From assembly GCA_902543575.1 (NCBI GenBank), contig CACBYV010000005.1, positions 29,013 to 93,012 on the forward strand: DNA of 64,000 nt, read 5' to 3'. Positions 30,042 to 40,157 of this stretch are shown in pieces (positions within the stretch are counted from its first letter, which is position 1; every line of letters starts with the position of its first letter). The stretch is from an uncultured Pelagibacteraceae bacterium. Lineage in GTDB: Bacteria; Pseudomonadota; Alphaproteobacteria; Pelagibacterales; Pelagibacteraceae. The notes beneath the pieces are model-generated. The model was not told the DNA's origin. It saw nothing but the letters and a program-made list of their open reading frames with translations, and ran no database searches. Made by a program: the position numbers and the translations under genes.

Positions 30042-31016
30042 ATGAAAAAAAGCTTTAAACTATTTTTAGCTGCTGCTTTTTTAGTAACTGAATTTTTTGT
30101 TGTAGCACTTCCACTTATGATTACATCTGCAAAAGCAGATGGTCATCCAATACAAGCAATTACTCATGCTGGTTTTGGTGGTGGAACAGATGTTACTACG
30201 AGAATGATGTTGTTAAGAGCAAGAAGAGTTTTAAAACAAGACATGCAATTAGTTAATAAAAAAGGTGGTGGTGGAGCTGCATCTATGGACTACATGATGA
30301 CACTTCCTGCTGACGGTAATCACACTTTGACTTGGACTACTGGTCACGCTGTATCAATGGCTTTAGGTAAAACAAAAGTCAAAATAAGCGATATGCAACC
30401 GCTAGCTAGAGGAACTGATGATCCTCAACTATTTGTTGTTAATTGTAATAATGACATCAAAGATGCTAAGAAATTTATTAGCACTCAAAAATCAAAATCA
30501 CTAAAATATGGAACAACTCACACTGGTGGAATTGATGATGTTAGTGCAATTGCATTTACTAAAAAAGGTGGATTAAAAGATCCAACTATTGTTGCTTACA
30601 AAGGTGTTGCGCCAATTAAAACTAACCTAATCAAGGGAGATATTGATGTAGGAGTTTTAAATTTAGGTGAGGCCCTAACTGAAATTAATGAAGGCAAACT
30701 TTGTGTTTCAGTTGTATTAGCAAATAATAGAATGGCTAAAATAGGAGACTCTCCAACGGCAAAAGAATTAGGGATACCTGTTTCTTTATCTACTGTTAGA
30801 GGTTTCGTAACTAAAAAAGGTGCTCCAGCAGACAGAGTTAAACAACTAGAAGCTGGAATGATGAAAGCTATGAGCCACAACTACTATAAAAATTTCCTAA
30901 CAGAAATTGGTCTTGATGAATCTAGTGTTGTAGGCGCAGATGAATGGGGCAAGCAAATGGAAGAAATGCTTGCTGAAATGACAGCTCAACTCAAAGCATT
31001 GGGTTACATTAATTAA
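30042..31016 (+). CDS. Tripartite tricarboxylate transporter substrate-binding protein (TctC-like)
   Basis: Signal peptide; HAGFGGGTDVTTRMM...KKGGGGAASMDYM; followed by TctB- and TctA-like genes. Confidence 0.9.
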   Translation: MKKSFKLFLAAAFLVTEFFVVALPLMITSAKADGHPIQAITHAGFGGGTDVTTRMMLLRARRVLKQDMQLVNKKGGGGAASMDYMMTLPADGNHTLTWTTGHAVSMALGKTKVKISDMQPLARGTDDPQLFVVNCNNDIKDAKKFISTQKSKSLKYGTTHTGGIDDVSAIAFTKKGGLKDPTIVAYKGVAPIKTNLIKGDIDVGVLNLGEALTEINEGKLCVSVVLANNRMAKIGDSPTAKELGIPVSLSTVRGFVTKKGAPADRVKQLEAGMMKAMSHNYYKNFLTEIGLDESSVVGADEWGKQMEEMLAEMTAQLKALGYIN

Positions 31017-31034
31017 TAAATTTTGTACATTTAA

Positions 31035-31541
31035 ATGAATGATGTACATAACGAAAAAGGGACAAACAAAAGTTTGTCCCTTTTTTTTAAAAGTTCATTC
31101 ATTGTTTCAGCTTTAATAATATTAATTTCTTCAATTCTATTATACTTTACGTTTACTTTTGACATAGTGCCTCCTATATTAAATAGAGGTATACAGCCAG
31201 CAACGTTTCCAAAGGCCCTATTAATTTTAATTATTGCGCTAACTTTATTAACTTATTTTATTTCTCTTAAAAATCCCTGGAAAAATGAAAAAAAATTACC
31301 TAATTCATTTTACATCACTTTGCTTTCATTTGTTGTTTTTATAACTGTTTCAAAATTTTTAGATTTCTTTTTAGGCATAGCATTAATTTCAATCATAGTT
31401 TCTTACTTTTGGGGAGAAAGAAGAGTTGCCTATTTAATAATCGTATCAATTATATTTCCTTTAATTGTTTTTGTATTTTTTGAAACAATTTTAGGATTAC
31501 GATTTCCACCTGGAATTATTACAAACCTTTATTACGGATAA
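31035..31541 (+). CDS. Tripartite tricarboxylate transporter small membrane subunit (TctB-like)
   Basis: 4 hydrophobic segments, FPKALLILI; between TctC- and TctA-like genes. Confidence 0.85.
   Translation: MNDVHNEKGTNKSLSLFFKSSFIVSALIILISSILLYFTFTFDIVPPILNRGIQPATFPKALLILIIALTLLTYFISLKNPWKNEKKLPNSFYITLLSFVVFITVSKFLDFFLGIALISIIVSYFWGERRVAYLIIVSIIFPLIVFVFFETILGLRFPPGIITNLYYG
31054..31088 (+). terminator. Intrinsic-terminator-like hairpin inside the start of the tctB ORF
   Basis: AAAAAGGGACAAAC-AAAA-GTTTGTCCCTTTTTTTT: perfect 9-bp GC-containing stem extended by A-T pairs, 4-nt loop, T8. Confidence 0.88.
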
Positions 31542-31542
31542 A

Positions 31543-33021
31543 ATGGAAAATTTAGGTTTAATCTTTGCTCCTTTATTTAGTTATAAATTATTAATTGTTT
31601 TATTTTTTGGAACAATTTTTGGATTAATTCTTGGAGTTCTTCCTGGACTAGGGCCAACAACAGGCGGTGCTTTAATATTACCTTTTACGATGACGCTAGA
31701 TCCACTATCTGCAATTGTTTTACTAACTGCAATTTATTGTGCAGGAACTTATGGAGGTGCAATTACTGCAATTTTAATAAATACCCCTGGAACCCCTGCA
31801 GCAGCAGCCACATGTTTAGATGGTTACCCTTTAGCACAAAAAGGAGAAGCTGGAAGAGCTTTAGGTATGGCTACTGTTTCAAGCGTAATTGGTGGAATTG
31901 CTAGTGTTATAGTTCTTATATTTTTTGCTCCTTTACTAGCAAATTTAGCTTACGAATTCGGTCAACCTGAATATTTTGCGCTAGCAATTTTTGGATTAAC
32001 TATGCTTGCATCAATTGGTGAAGGCAGTCCTATTAAAAATTTAATTGCTGGTGCTTTTGGAATTCTAATTTCAACTGTTGGTAAAGATTTTATGACATCT
32101 ATAGATAGGTTTACATTTGGAATTAATGAATTGACTGAAGGTATTGGTTTTATTCCAGTAGTAGTAGGTTTGTTTGCTATTAGTGAAATGTTAACTCAAT
32201 CTACTTTAATAAATCAAATATTTAATAGAGTAGCTTTAAAAGCAGTTAAACTTCCATCAATCGATGATTATAAAAAAACTTGGAAAACAATAATTAGATC
32301 AAGCGGCATAGGATCATTTATTGGTGTTTTGCCAGCAGAGGGAGGAACTGTTGCATCTTTAATAGGATATGCTGAAGCAAAAAGATGGTCAAAAAAACCT
32401 GAGGATTTTGGGAAAGGATCAATTGAAGGAATAGCTGGAGCTGAAGCAGCAAATAATGCTGCTACTGGAGGAGCTATGGTTCCAACGCTAGCTTTAGGCA
32501 TTCCTGGTAGTGCGACTACAGCAGTAATACTTACAGGATTAATCATACATGGTGTAAGACCTGGTCCAGATTTATTTAGAGAGCAACCTGAGTTTCTTTA
32601 TGGAATATTTGGATCAATGCTCATTGCAAATATTTTATTCTTCGTATTAGGATTTTTTGGAGCTAAAATATTTGCAAGAATAACTCTAGTTCCAAATAAA
32701 TTATTATGGCCAATGATTTTTGCAGTTTCTGTTTGTGGAACATATTCTTTAAACCAGTCAATTATTGATGTTTGGTTGATGCTTTTATTTGGAGTTATTG
32801 GTTTTTTTATGAGAAGATATGGATTTTCAGTTGTACCTGTAATTATAGGTTTAATTTTAGGTGAATTAGTAGAGGGAACTTTAAGACAATCGCTTGTTAT
32901 TTTCGATGGAAACTGGTTAATGTTCCTTCAAAGACCTATAGCTTTAACATTTTTTGTTTTATCTTTAATTGCTTTAAGTTTTCCATTAATAAAGAGAAAG
33001 AAAAAAAATGATAAAGTTTGA
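31543..33021 (+). CDS. Tripartite tricarboxylate transporter large permease (TctA-like)
   Basis: GTIFGLILGVLPGLGPTTGGALILPFT, YGGAITAILINTPGTPAAAATCLDGYPLAQKGEAGRAL. Confidence 0.96.
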   Translation: MENLGLIFAPLFSYKLLIVLFFGTIFGLILGVLPGLGPTTGGALILPFTMTLDPLSAIVLLTAIYCAGTYGGAITAILINTPGTPAAAATCLDGYPLAQKGEAGRALGMATVSSVIGGIASVIVLIFFAPLLANLAYEFGQPEYFALAIFGLTMLASIGEGSPIKNLIAGAFGILISTVGKDFMTSIDRFTFGINELTEGIGFIPVVVGLFAISEMLTQSTLINQIFNRVALKAVKLPSIDDYKKTWKTIIRSSGIGSFIGVLPAEGGTVASLIGYAEAKRWSKKPEDFGKGSIEGIAGAEAANNAATGGAMVPTLALGIPGSATTAVILTGLIIHGVRPGPDLFREQPEFLYGIFGSMLIANILFFVLGFFGAKIFARITLVPNKLLWPMIFAVSVCGTYSLNQSIIDVWLMLLFGVIGFFMRRYGFSVVPVIIGLILGELVEGTLRQSLVIFDGNWLMFLQRPIALTFFVLSLIALSFPLIKRKKKNDKV

Positions 33022-33757
33022 TCTAAGTAACAGAGTTGCAGTTATAACGGGTGGTGCCCAAGGTTTTGGATTTGCAATCGCGGAAAGATTCATTCAATCA
33101 GGAGCAAAAGTTGTTATATGGGATATTGATGAACAAGAAGCAAAGAAAGCCGTTGAAAAAATAAATTCAGAAAACATAAGTTATAAAATTGTAAATGTAT
33201 GTAACTTTGAAGAGATTTCTAAAAGCTTAAAAGATATTGAGACTGAACATAATAAAATAGATATCTTTGTAAACAATGCTGGGATAACTGGTATGAACAA
33301 AACAGTTGCAGAATATCCTATTGAGGAATGGGAAAAAGTAATTCAATTAAATTTAAATGCAGTATTTTACTGTTGTAAAGCAGTTGTTCCTTATTTGGAA
33401 AAAAATAATTATGGAAGAATAGTTAATATTGCTTCAATTGCCGGAAAAGAAGGCAATCCTAATGCTGGAGCTTATAGCACATCAAAAGCAGGAGTTATTG
33501 GTTTAACAAAATCTCTAGGAAAAGAATTAGCATTAAAAAATATAGCAGTAAATTGTGTAACACCAGCGGCTGCAAAAACAAGAATATTTGATCAAATGAC
33601 CGAAGAACATATAAATTACATGCTTTCAAAGATACCAAGAAATAAGTTTGCAAAAGTAAATGAATTGGCTTCTTTAGTAACTTATTTAGCTAGTGAAGAA
33701 AACTCTTTTGCGACTGCAGCAGTGTTTGATCTAAGTGGGGGAAGAGCTACTTATTAA
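33008..33757 (+). CDS. SDR-family oxidoreductase
   Basis: VAVITGGAQGFGFAIAERF, NNAGITG, YSTSKAGVIGLTKSLGKELA. Confidence 0.93.
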   Translation: MIKFDLSNRVAVITGGAQGFGFAIAERFIQSGAKVVIWDIDEQEAKKAVEKINSENISYKIVNVCNFEEISKSLKDIETEHNKIDIFVNNAGITGMNKTVAEYPIEEWEKVIQLNLNAVFYCCKAVVPYLEKNNYGRIVNIASIAGKEGNPNAGAYSTSKAGVIGLTKSLGKELALKNIAVNCVTPAAAKTRIFDQMTEEHINYMLSKIPRNKFAKVNELASLVTYLASEENSFATAAVFDLSGGRATY

Positions 33758-33781
33758 TGTATTTAATTTAATATTTTTCAT

Positions 33782-34810
33782 ATGAAATACTCTGCATCTA
33801 AAAATAGATACTCAAACATGTTATATAGGACATGCGGTGATAGTGGAGTAAAATTACCTTTAATAAGCTTGGGTCTTTGGCATAATTTTGGAGCCAAAAT
33901 CCCGCTTTCAAATATTAAAAAAATCTTATTTTACGCTTTTGATAGAGGTATTACGCATTTTGATTTGGCGAATAATTATGGCCCACCATATGGAAGTACC
34001 GAAATTAATTTTGGAAAAATAATAAGTAAAGACTTAAAAAAATATAGAGATGAACTCATCATATCATCTAAAGCTGGTTATGATATGTGGGAAGGACCTT
34101 ATGGAGAATGGGGATCAAAAAAACATATTATTGCAAGCTGCGATCAAAGTTTAAAAAGAATGAAGGTTGATTATTTTGACATATTTTATTCACATAGATT
34201 TGATCCAAATACACCTTTAGAAGAGACAGCAGATGCTTTAGAAACTATTTATAAATCTGGTAAAGCTTTATATATTGGCATTTCATCTTATTCCTCCAAA
34301 AAGACAAATCAAATCTACAAAATTTTAAAATCAAGAAATATTAAATTGTTTATTCATCAACCATCATATTCGTTAATAAATAGATGGATTGAAAAAGATT
34401 TGACTAAGACAATAAGAAAACTAAAAATTGGATGTATTGCTTTTTCTCCACTAGCTCAAGGAATGCTATCAGATAAATATTTAAAAAAGATACCTAAAGT
34501 TTCAAGAGCAAGTGATATTACATCATACTTAGATAAATCATTAATAACAAAAAAAAACTTAAAGATTGTTTCTGATTTAAATAAGATTGCAATTAAAAGA
34601 GGGCAATCTTTATCTCAAATGGCAATTTCTTGGGTTTTATCAAATAATTATGTAACATCTGCTCTGATAGGAGTTAGAAGTTTAAATCAATTAAAAGAAA
34701 ATTTGGAAAGTTTAAACAAACTTAGTTTTTCAGCCTCTGAAATGAAAATAATTAATAAAACTGCAAAAGATGGTAATATTAACATCTGGAAGCAGTCAAG
34801 CTCATATTAA
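33782..34810 (+). CDS. Aldo/keto reductase (YghZ/L-glyceraldehyde-3-phosphate reductase-like)
   Basis: SGVKLPLISLGLWHNFG, THFDLANNYGPPYGSTE, FSPLAQGMLSDKYL. Confidence 0.9.
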   Translation: MKYSASKNRYSNMLYRTCGDSGVKLPLISLGLWHNFGAKIPLSNIKKILFYAFDRGITHFDLANNYGPPYGSTEINFGKIISKDLKKYRDELIISSKAGYDMWEGPYGEWGSKKHIIASCDQSLKRMKVDYFDIFYSHRFDPNTPLEETADALETIYKSGKALYIGISSYSSKKTNQIYKILKSRNIKLFIHQPSYSLINRWIEKDLTKTIRKLKIGCIAFSPLAQGMLSDKYLKKIPKVSRASDITSYLDKSLITKKNLKIVSDLNKIAIKRGQSLSQMAISWVLSNNYVTSALIGVRSLNQLKENLESLNKLSFSASEMKIINKTAKDGNINIWKQSSSY

Positions 34811-34811
34811 A

Positions 34812-35720
34812 ATGTATATTGGTATTGATTTAGGTGGAACTAAAACAGAGTCCATTATATTAGATAAAAAAGGTAATGAGTTAGAGAGAATAAGAAAATC
34901 AACCCCAAAAAATTACAACGGTACACTTGATATAGTTTGTGAACTAGTAAATTATTTAGAGGATAAATATAAATCTAAATGTAGTGTAGGTGTAGGCTCT
35001 CCTGGAGCTCTTTCTTTTGAAAACGACTGTATAAAAGGTGGTAATTCAACATGGTTAAATAATAGACCATTAAAAAAAGATTTAGAACTTAGATTAAATC
35101 GAAATATTTTTTTAGAAAATGATGCAAATTGTTTTGCATTGTCGGAGTCAATTGATGGAGCAGGAAAAAATGATGATGTTGTTTTTGGAGTAATAATTGG
35201 AACAGGGGTTGGTGGTGGTCTCGTTATAAACAATAAAATTATCAATGGTCATAATAATATAACTGGAGAGTGGGGCCATAATCAGATGCCATTGGGCTCA
35301 AATGACAAATGGAATAGACATGATTGTTATTGTGGAAAAAAAGGATGTATAGAAACTTTTTTATCGGGCCCAGGTTTCTCAAGACATTTTTATGACATGT
35401 TTAAAATTAATCTCGATGCTAAAATTATACAAGATAATGCTAATAATGGAGATGAAAAATCTTTAGAATTTATTTCTCAATATCTAGACTATCTAGCAAG
35501 AGGACTTTCCCAAGTCATAAATATTGTTGATCCTGGAGCTATAGTTTTAGGTGGAGGTGTTTCAAATATGAAGCAAATTTATGAAAATATAAATCCTAAA
35601 TTAAAAAAATATGTGTTTAGCGACACTGTAAATACAAAAGTATTAAAACATATTCACGGTGACTCTAGTGGAGTAAGAGGAGCTGCTGATCTAGGAAGAT
35701 ATGGCGAATTAAATCAATAA
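34812..35720 (+). CDS. ROK-family sugar kinase (fructokinase-like)
   Basis: GIDLGGTKTESI, GTGVGGGLVINNKI, CYCGKKGCIETFLSGPG. Likely ATG at 34812; track start 34770. Confidence 0.92.
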   Translation: MYIGIDLGGTKTESIILDKKGNELERIRKSTPKNYNGTLDIVCELVNYLEDKYKSKCSVGVGSPGALSFENDCIKGGNSTWLNNRPLKKDLELRLNRNIFLENDANCFALSESIDGAGKNDDVVFGVIIGTGVGGGLVINNKIINGHNNITGEWGHNQMPLGSNDKWNRHDCYCGKKGCIETFLSGPGFSRHFYDMFKINLDAKIIQDNANNGDEKSLEFISQYLDYLARGLSQVINIVDPGAIVLGGGVSNMKQIYENINPKLKKYVFSDTVNTKVLKHIHGDSSGVRGAADLGRYGELNQ

Positions 35721-35723
35721 AAT

Positions 35724-36584
35724 ATGAAAAAAGTTAAAATTGGTTTCATTGGAATAGGGTTAATGGGATATCCAATGGCAAAAAATCTCATAAAATCTAA
35801 ATATCAAATCAAAGTTTTTAATAGAACTAAAAATAAAGCCCTTAAATTAAAAAAATTTGGTGCAGAAGTATGTAATTCTTTAAAGGAAGTTGTTTCAGAC
35901 CGAGATTTAATAATTACAATGCTATCTGATGATAAGGCTATAAAAAAAATATATTTCAACTCAGAATTTTTAAAAAATTTAAAAGTAGGATCTACTGTTA
36001 TAGATATGAGCTCTGCAAATCCAAAAACAGCAATTAATTTATCAAAATTATTAAAAAAATATAAAATTAATTTTTTAGACGCACCAGTTTCCGGAGGCAC
36101 AAATGGTGCAGAGAATGCAGAGCTCGCCATAATGGTTGGTGGAGATAAGAAAGTTTTTTCTAAAAATTTAAATATACTTAAGAAATTAGGCAATCCTGTT
36201 TTAGTTGGAAAAAACTCTGCAGGTCAAATAGCAAAATTAGCTAATCAAATAATAGTTGGAATTACAATTGGATCTGTTGCAGAAGCAATTAAACTATCAC
36301 AAAAAAATAACGTAAATCCAATTAATATTCTCACAGCATTAAAAGGAGGATGGGCTGACAGTAAAGTTTTGCAAACTCACGGACTAAGAATGATCAAAAA
36401 TGATTTTAAACCAAGAGGAAAAAATTTTTCGCAATTAAAAGATATGAAGAACATCCTTGATTGTGCGAAAAATAATAAGTTAGAATTACCTTTATCTAAA
36501 ATAGTAAAAAAAATGTATAATAAACTTGTTAAAAAGGGTTTAGGTAATTATGATCATAGTTCGTTATACAAAAGCTATAAATAA
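35724..36584 (+). CDS. NAD-binding 3-hydroxyisobutyrate/2-hydroxy-3-oxopropionate dehydrogenase family
   Basis: GFIGIGLMGYPMAKNL, DAPVSGGTNGAENAELAIMVGG. Confidence 0.9.
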   Translation: MKKVKIGFIGIGLMGYPMAKNLIKSKYQIKVFNRTKNKALKLKKFGAEVCNSLKEVVSDRDLIITMLSDDKAIKKIYFNSEFLKNLKVGSTVIDMSSANPKTAINLSKLLKKYKINFLDAPVSGGTNGAENAELAIMVGGDKKVFSKNLNILKKLGNPVLVGKNSAGQIAKLANQIIVGITIGSVAEAIKLSQKNNVNPINILTALKGGWADSKVLQTHGLRMIKNDFKPRGKNFSQLKDMKNILDCAKNNKLELPLSKIVKKMYNKLVKKGLGNYDHSSLYKSYK

Positions 36585-36598
36585 TTATTGGAGATGAG

Positions 36599-37441
36599 AT
36601 GAAATTACTAAGAGTAGGAGAAAAAAATAAAGAAAAGCCAGCTATATTAGATAAAGATGGAAAGTTGAGAGATATATCTAAACATATAATTGATTTAGAT
36701 CCAACTCATTTAAATTTTGAAACATTTGAAAAAATTAAACAAATTGATTTATCATCACAGCCCGAGATTTCAAATAATACAAGAATTGGTTCATGCATAA
36801 CTAAACCAGGAAAATTTATTGCAATCGGATTAAATTTTTCTGACCATGCAGCGGAAACTGGAGCAAAACCACCGACAGAACCAATTGTATTTATGAAAGC
36901 CACTAGTTCAATCAATGGACCAAATGATGATATTGAAATTACAAGCTATTCAAACAAACTAGATTGGGAAGTTGAGCTAGGTTTAGTTATTGGAAAAAAT
37001 GCTAAAAATATTCCAGAAAAAAATTCACAAGATTATATCTTAGGCTATTGTTTAGTGAATGATGTAAGTGAGAGGGAGTGGCAAATAGAAAAAATGGGAC
37101 AGTGGGTAAAAGGAAAGTCGCACGATACATTTGGTCCTGTTGGTCCATATCTTGTGACCAAAGATGAGATTAATGATGTAAACAACCTAAATATGGAATT
37201 AGATTTAAATGGTGAACGAATGCAAACGGGTAATACAAAAACAATGATTTTTAATGTAGATCATATTGTTTCATATGTTAGCAGATATATGTCCCTTCAA
37301 CCTGGAGATATCATTACCACAGGAACACCCCCAGGAGTTGGAATGGGAATGAAGCCACAAAAATTTTTAAAAGCAGGTGATGAAATGAGGCTTTCAATTG
37401 AACTTCTTGGTGAACAAAAATCAAAAATAGTAGCAATTTAA
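36599..37441 (+). CDS. Fumarylacetoacetate hydrolase family protein (2,4-diketo-3-deoxy sugar acid hydrolase-like)
   Basis: GQWVKGKSHDTFGPVGPYLVTKDEI, QTGNTKTMIFNVDHIVSYVSRYMSLQPGDIITTGTPPGVGMG. Confidence 0.88.
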   Translation: MKLLRVGEKNKEKPAILDKDGKLRDISKHIIDLDPTHLNFETFEKIKQIDLSSQPEISNNTRIGSCITKPGKFIAIGLNFSDHAAETGAKPPTEPIVFMKATSSINGPNDDIEITSYSNKLDWEVELGLVIGKNAKNIPEKNSQDYILGYCLVNDVSEREWQIEKMGQWVKGKSHDTFGPVGPYLVTKDEINDVNNLNMELDLNGERMQTGNTKTMIFNVDHIVSYVSRYMSLQPGDIITTGTPPGVGMGMKPQKFLKAGDEMRLSIELLGEQKSKIVAI

Positions 37442-37475
37442 TCCAAATATAATCTCTTTTTTGATATAATAAATT

Positions 37476-40157
37476 GTGATCAAAAGAGACCTATACTACG
37501 AGAGAATTCCTACAAAATCATTAAGAGAGGATGTTAGGTTTTTAGGAAATTCATTAGGAAATGTAATTAAAGAACAAGAAGGTAAAAGCTTTTATAATCT
37601 TGTTGAGAAAATTAGAAAGTTATCAAAAGCAAACAAAATCCAAAAAAAATCATATAAAAAAATTTCTAGTGAAATAAAAAGTATTAATCCTAAAAATACT
37701 TACAAACTTGCAAGAGCATTTAATCATTTTATGAATTTTATAAATCTAGCTGAGTCTATTGATGCATCTAGACAACTAAACCAATATGAAAATAAAAGAG
37801 ACGGTAAAAATCAAAAAAATATTTTTATAGAAGAAATTTTTGAGAAATTATTTAAAAATAAAAAAATTAATAATAATAAAATATATAGTTTTGCAAAAAA
37901 TTTAAATATTGGAATAGTTTTGACAGCCCATCCAACAGAGGTCAAAAGAAGAACTTTAATTCAAAAATACCATAAAATTACAGAAATACTTGAAGAAAGA
38001 GAGTTATTTAAAGATCACTCTTCAAAAATAAAATCTTTAAATAAAAAAATTCATGATGAATTTACAATTATCTGGAATACAGATGACTTAAAAAGATCAA
38101 AACCGTCTCCAGCCGATGAAGCGCGATGGGGTCTTGCAATAATAGAGGATAGTCTTTGGGAAACTATTCCAAAAGTCTACAGAAGACTCAATGATATATT
38201 TTTGAAAAATATGGGTAAAGGTTTGCCAAAAAATTTTAATCCTATTGAGTTTGGATCATGGATGGGAGGTGATAGAGATGGAAATCCAAATGTAACTTCA
38301 AAAGTAACAAAAGAAGTTTTATTATTATCAAGATGGGAAGCGGCAAAATTGTATGAAAAAGAACTTACTAAATTAATTAGATCATATTCAATGAAAAAGT
38401 GTTCAAAAAAAATTCAAAAACTTACAGGAAAATCATTTGAACCTTACAGAGTTTTCTTAAGACCTTTAAGAGATAAAATGCGATTTACTCATCGAGCAAT
38501 TGAACAGTTTATAGTGAACAAAAAACCTTTAGACTATAACAAATTGCTAAACTCAAAAGAAGAAATTTTAAAACCCCTTAGAATTGTCCGTGAATCTTTA
38601 GAGGAAAATCAAAGTGAAAATATCGCAAGCGGTGATTTATTAGACTTAATGAGAAGAGCAAAATGTTTTGGAATTAATTTAGCAAAACTAGATATTAGAC
38701 AAGAATCATCTAGACACTCACAATTAATTAATGAACTTGTTCAGAAAAAAAATAAACACCATTATTTAAAATGGAGTGAGGAGGAAAAAATTAAATTTTT
38801 ATTATCTAAGATGAAAAAAAAATCTAATTTCATCAAAAATTTTAATTTTAAAAATAAAGAAAACAAAGAAGTTTGGTCAACATTTAAAATTTTATCTGAA
38901 GAGCCACCTGAATGTTTGGGGGCTTATGTTATTTCAATGACATCATCTGCATCTGACATTCTCTCTGTTTTATATTTGCAAAAAGAAGCAAATATTAAGA
39001 ATAGATTAAGAGTTGTCCCTTTATTTGAAACATTAGATGACTTAATTAATGCAAAATCAATAATGGCTAGCTTGTTTTCATTAAAGTGGTACAGAGATTT
39101 AATAAAAAATAAACAAGAAGTCATGATTGGATATTCAGACTCTAGCAAAGATGCTGGAAAAATTTGTGCAAGTTGGCATCAATATAAGGCTCAAGAAGAA
39201 ATTATTAGAATTGCAAAAAAATATAAAATAGATGTTACTTTCTTTCATGGAAGAGGTGGTTCAGCGGGTAGAGGTGGAGGTCCAATTCAAGCTACTTTAA
39301 AATCTCAGCCGCCAAATACAGTTAATGGAAAAATTAGAATAACCGATCAAGGAGAAGTTATTCAGCAGAAATATGGATATCAGCCTTTAGCAATTTATAA
39401 TTTATGTAGCTATATAGGAGCGGTAATGGAGGCAACATTAACACCACCTCCAGTCCCTAAAAAAGATTGGAGAAATCTAATTGAAAAAATGTCTGATATT
39501 TCAAAAAGTTCATATAGAAAAAATATTAATCAAAGTTCAGATTTTATTAAATATTTTAAAACCGTTACGCCACATGTGTCTTTAGGAAAACTTTCAATTG
39601 GATCAAGACCGTCTAAAAGAAAGAATATTGATAATATCAAAGGTTTAAGAGCAATACCCTGGGTATTTGCTTGGACACAAATAAGACTAATGCTCCCAGC
39701 ATGGCTTGGAAGTGCAGAAGCTTTAAGATATTCATCGATAGAAAAATTTGAGAAAACACTAATAGATATGGAAAAAAATTGGCCTTTCTTCAATTCAATG
39801 ATGGATATCTTGGATATGGTAATTTCAAAAGTGGACCCAGATATTTCTAAAATATATGAGGAATACTTAGCTGATAAAGATTTAAAAAGAGTTGGAAAAA
39901 AACTTAGGTTCCAATTCGAAGTTATTAAAAAATTAAATAAAAAAATTACGCCTAAAGAAATTATAAATGAAAGAAAAAAGTTTAGATCAGGAGTTATTGT
40001 AAGAAATATTTACACAGAAGTATTAAATATAATTCAAGCAGTAGTTATGAATAAAATCAAAAATAAAAAATTGAATTCAGAAAAAAAAAATGATCTTAAT
40101 GATGCATTATTAACATCTATTGCAGGTATTTCAGCTGCAATGAAAAATACTGGTTAA
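37476..40157 (+). CDS. ppc: Phosphoenolpyruvate carboxylase
   Basis: 893 aa; VLTAHPTEVKRRTL, GGDRDGNPNVT, FHGRGGSAGRGGGP. Confidence 0.96.
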   Translation: MIKRDLYYERIPTKSLREDVRFLGNSLGNVIKEQEGKSFYNLVEKIRKLSKANKIQKKSYKKISSEIKSINPKNTYKLARAFNHFMNFINLAESIDASRQLNQYENKRDGKNQKNIFIEEIFEKLFKNKKINNNKIYSFAKNLNIGIVLTAHPTEVKRRTLIQKYHKITEILEERELFKDHSSKIKSLNKKIHDEFTIIWNTDDLKRSKPSPADEARWGLAIIEDSLWETIPKVYRRLNDIFLKNMGKGLPKNFNPIEFGSWMGGDRDGNPNVTSKVTKEVLLLSRWEAAKLYEKELTKLIRSYSMKKCSKKIQKLTGKSFEPYRVFLRPLRDKMRFTHRAIEQFIVNKKPLDYNKLLNSKEEILKPLRIVRESLEENQSENIASGDLLDLMRRAKCFGINLAKLDIRQESSRHSQLINELVQKKNKHHYLKWSEEEKIKFLLSKMKKKSNFIKNFNFKNKENKEVWSTFKILSEEPPECLGAYVISMTSSASDILSVLYLQKEANIKNRLRVVPLFETLDDLINAKSIMASLFSLKWYRDLIKNKQEVMIGYSDSSKDAGKICASWHQYKAQEEIIRIAKKYKIDVTFFHGRGGSAGRGGGPIQATLKSQPPNTVNGKIRITDQGEVIQQKYGYQPLAIYNLCSYIGAVMEATLTPPPVPKKDWRNLIEKMSDISKSSYRKNINQSSDFIKYFKTVTPHVSLGKLSIGSRPSKRKNIDNIKGLRAIPWVFAWTQIRLMLPAWLGSAEALRYSSIEKFEKTLIDMEKNWPFFNSMMDILDMVISKVDPDISKIYEEYLADKDLKRVGKKLRFQFEVIKKLNKKITPKEIINERKKFRSGVIVRNIYTEVLNIIQAVVMNKIKNKKLNSEKKNDLNDALLTSIAGISAAMKNTG

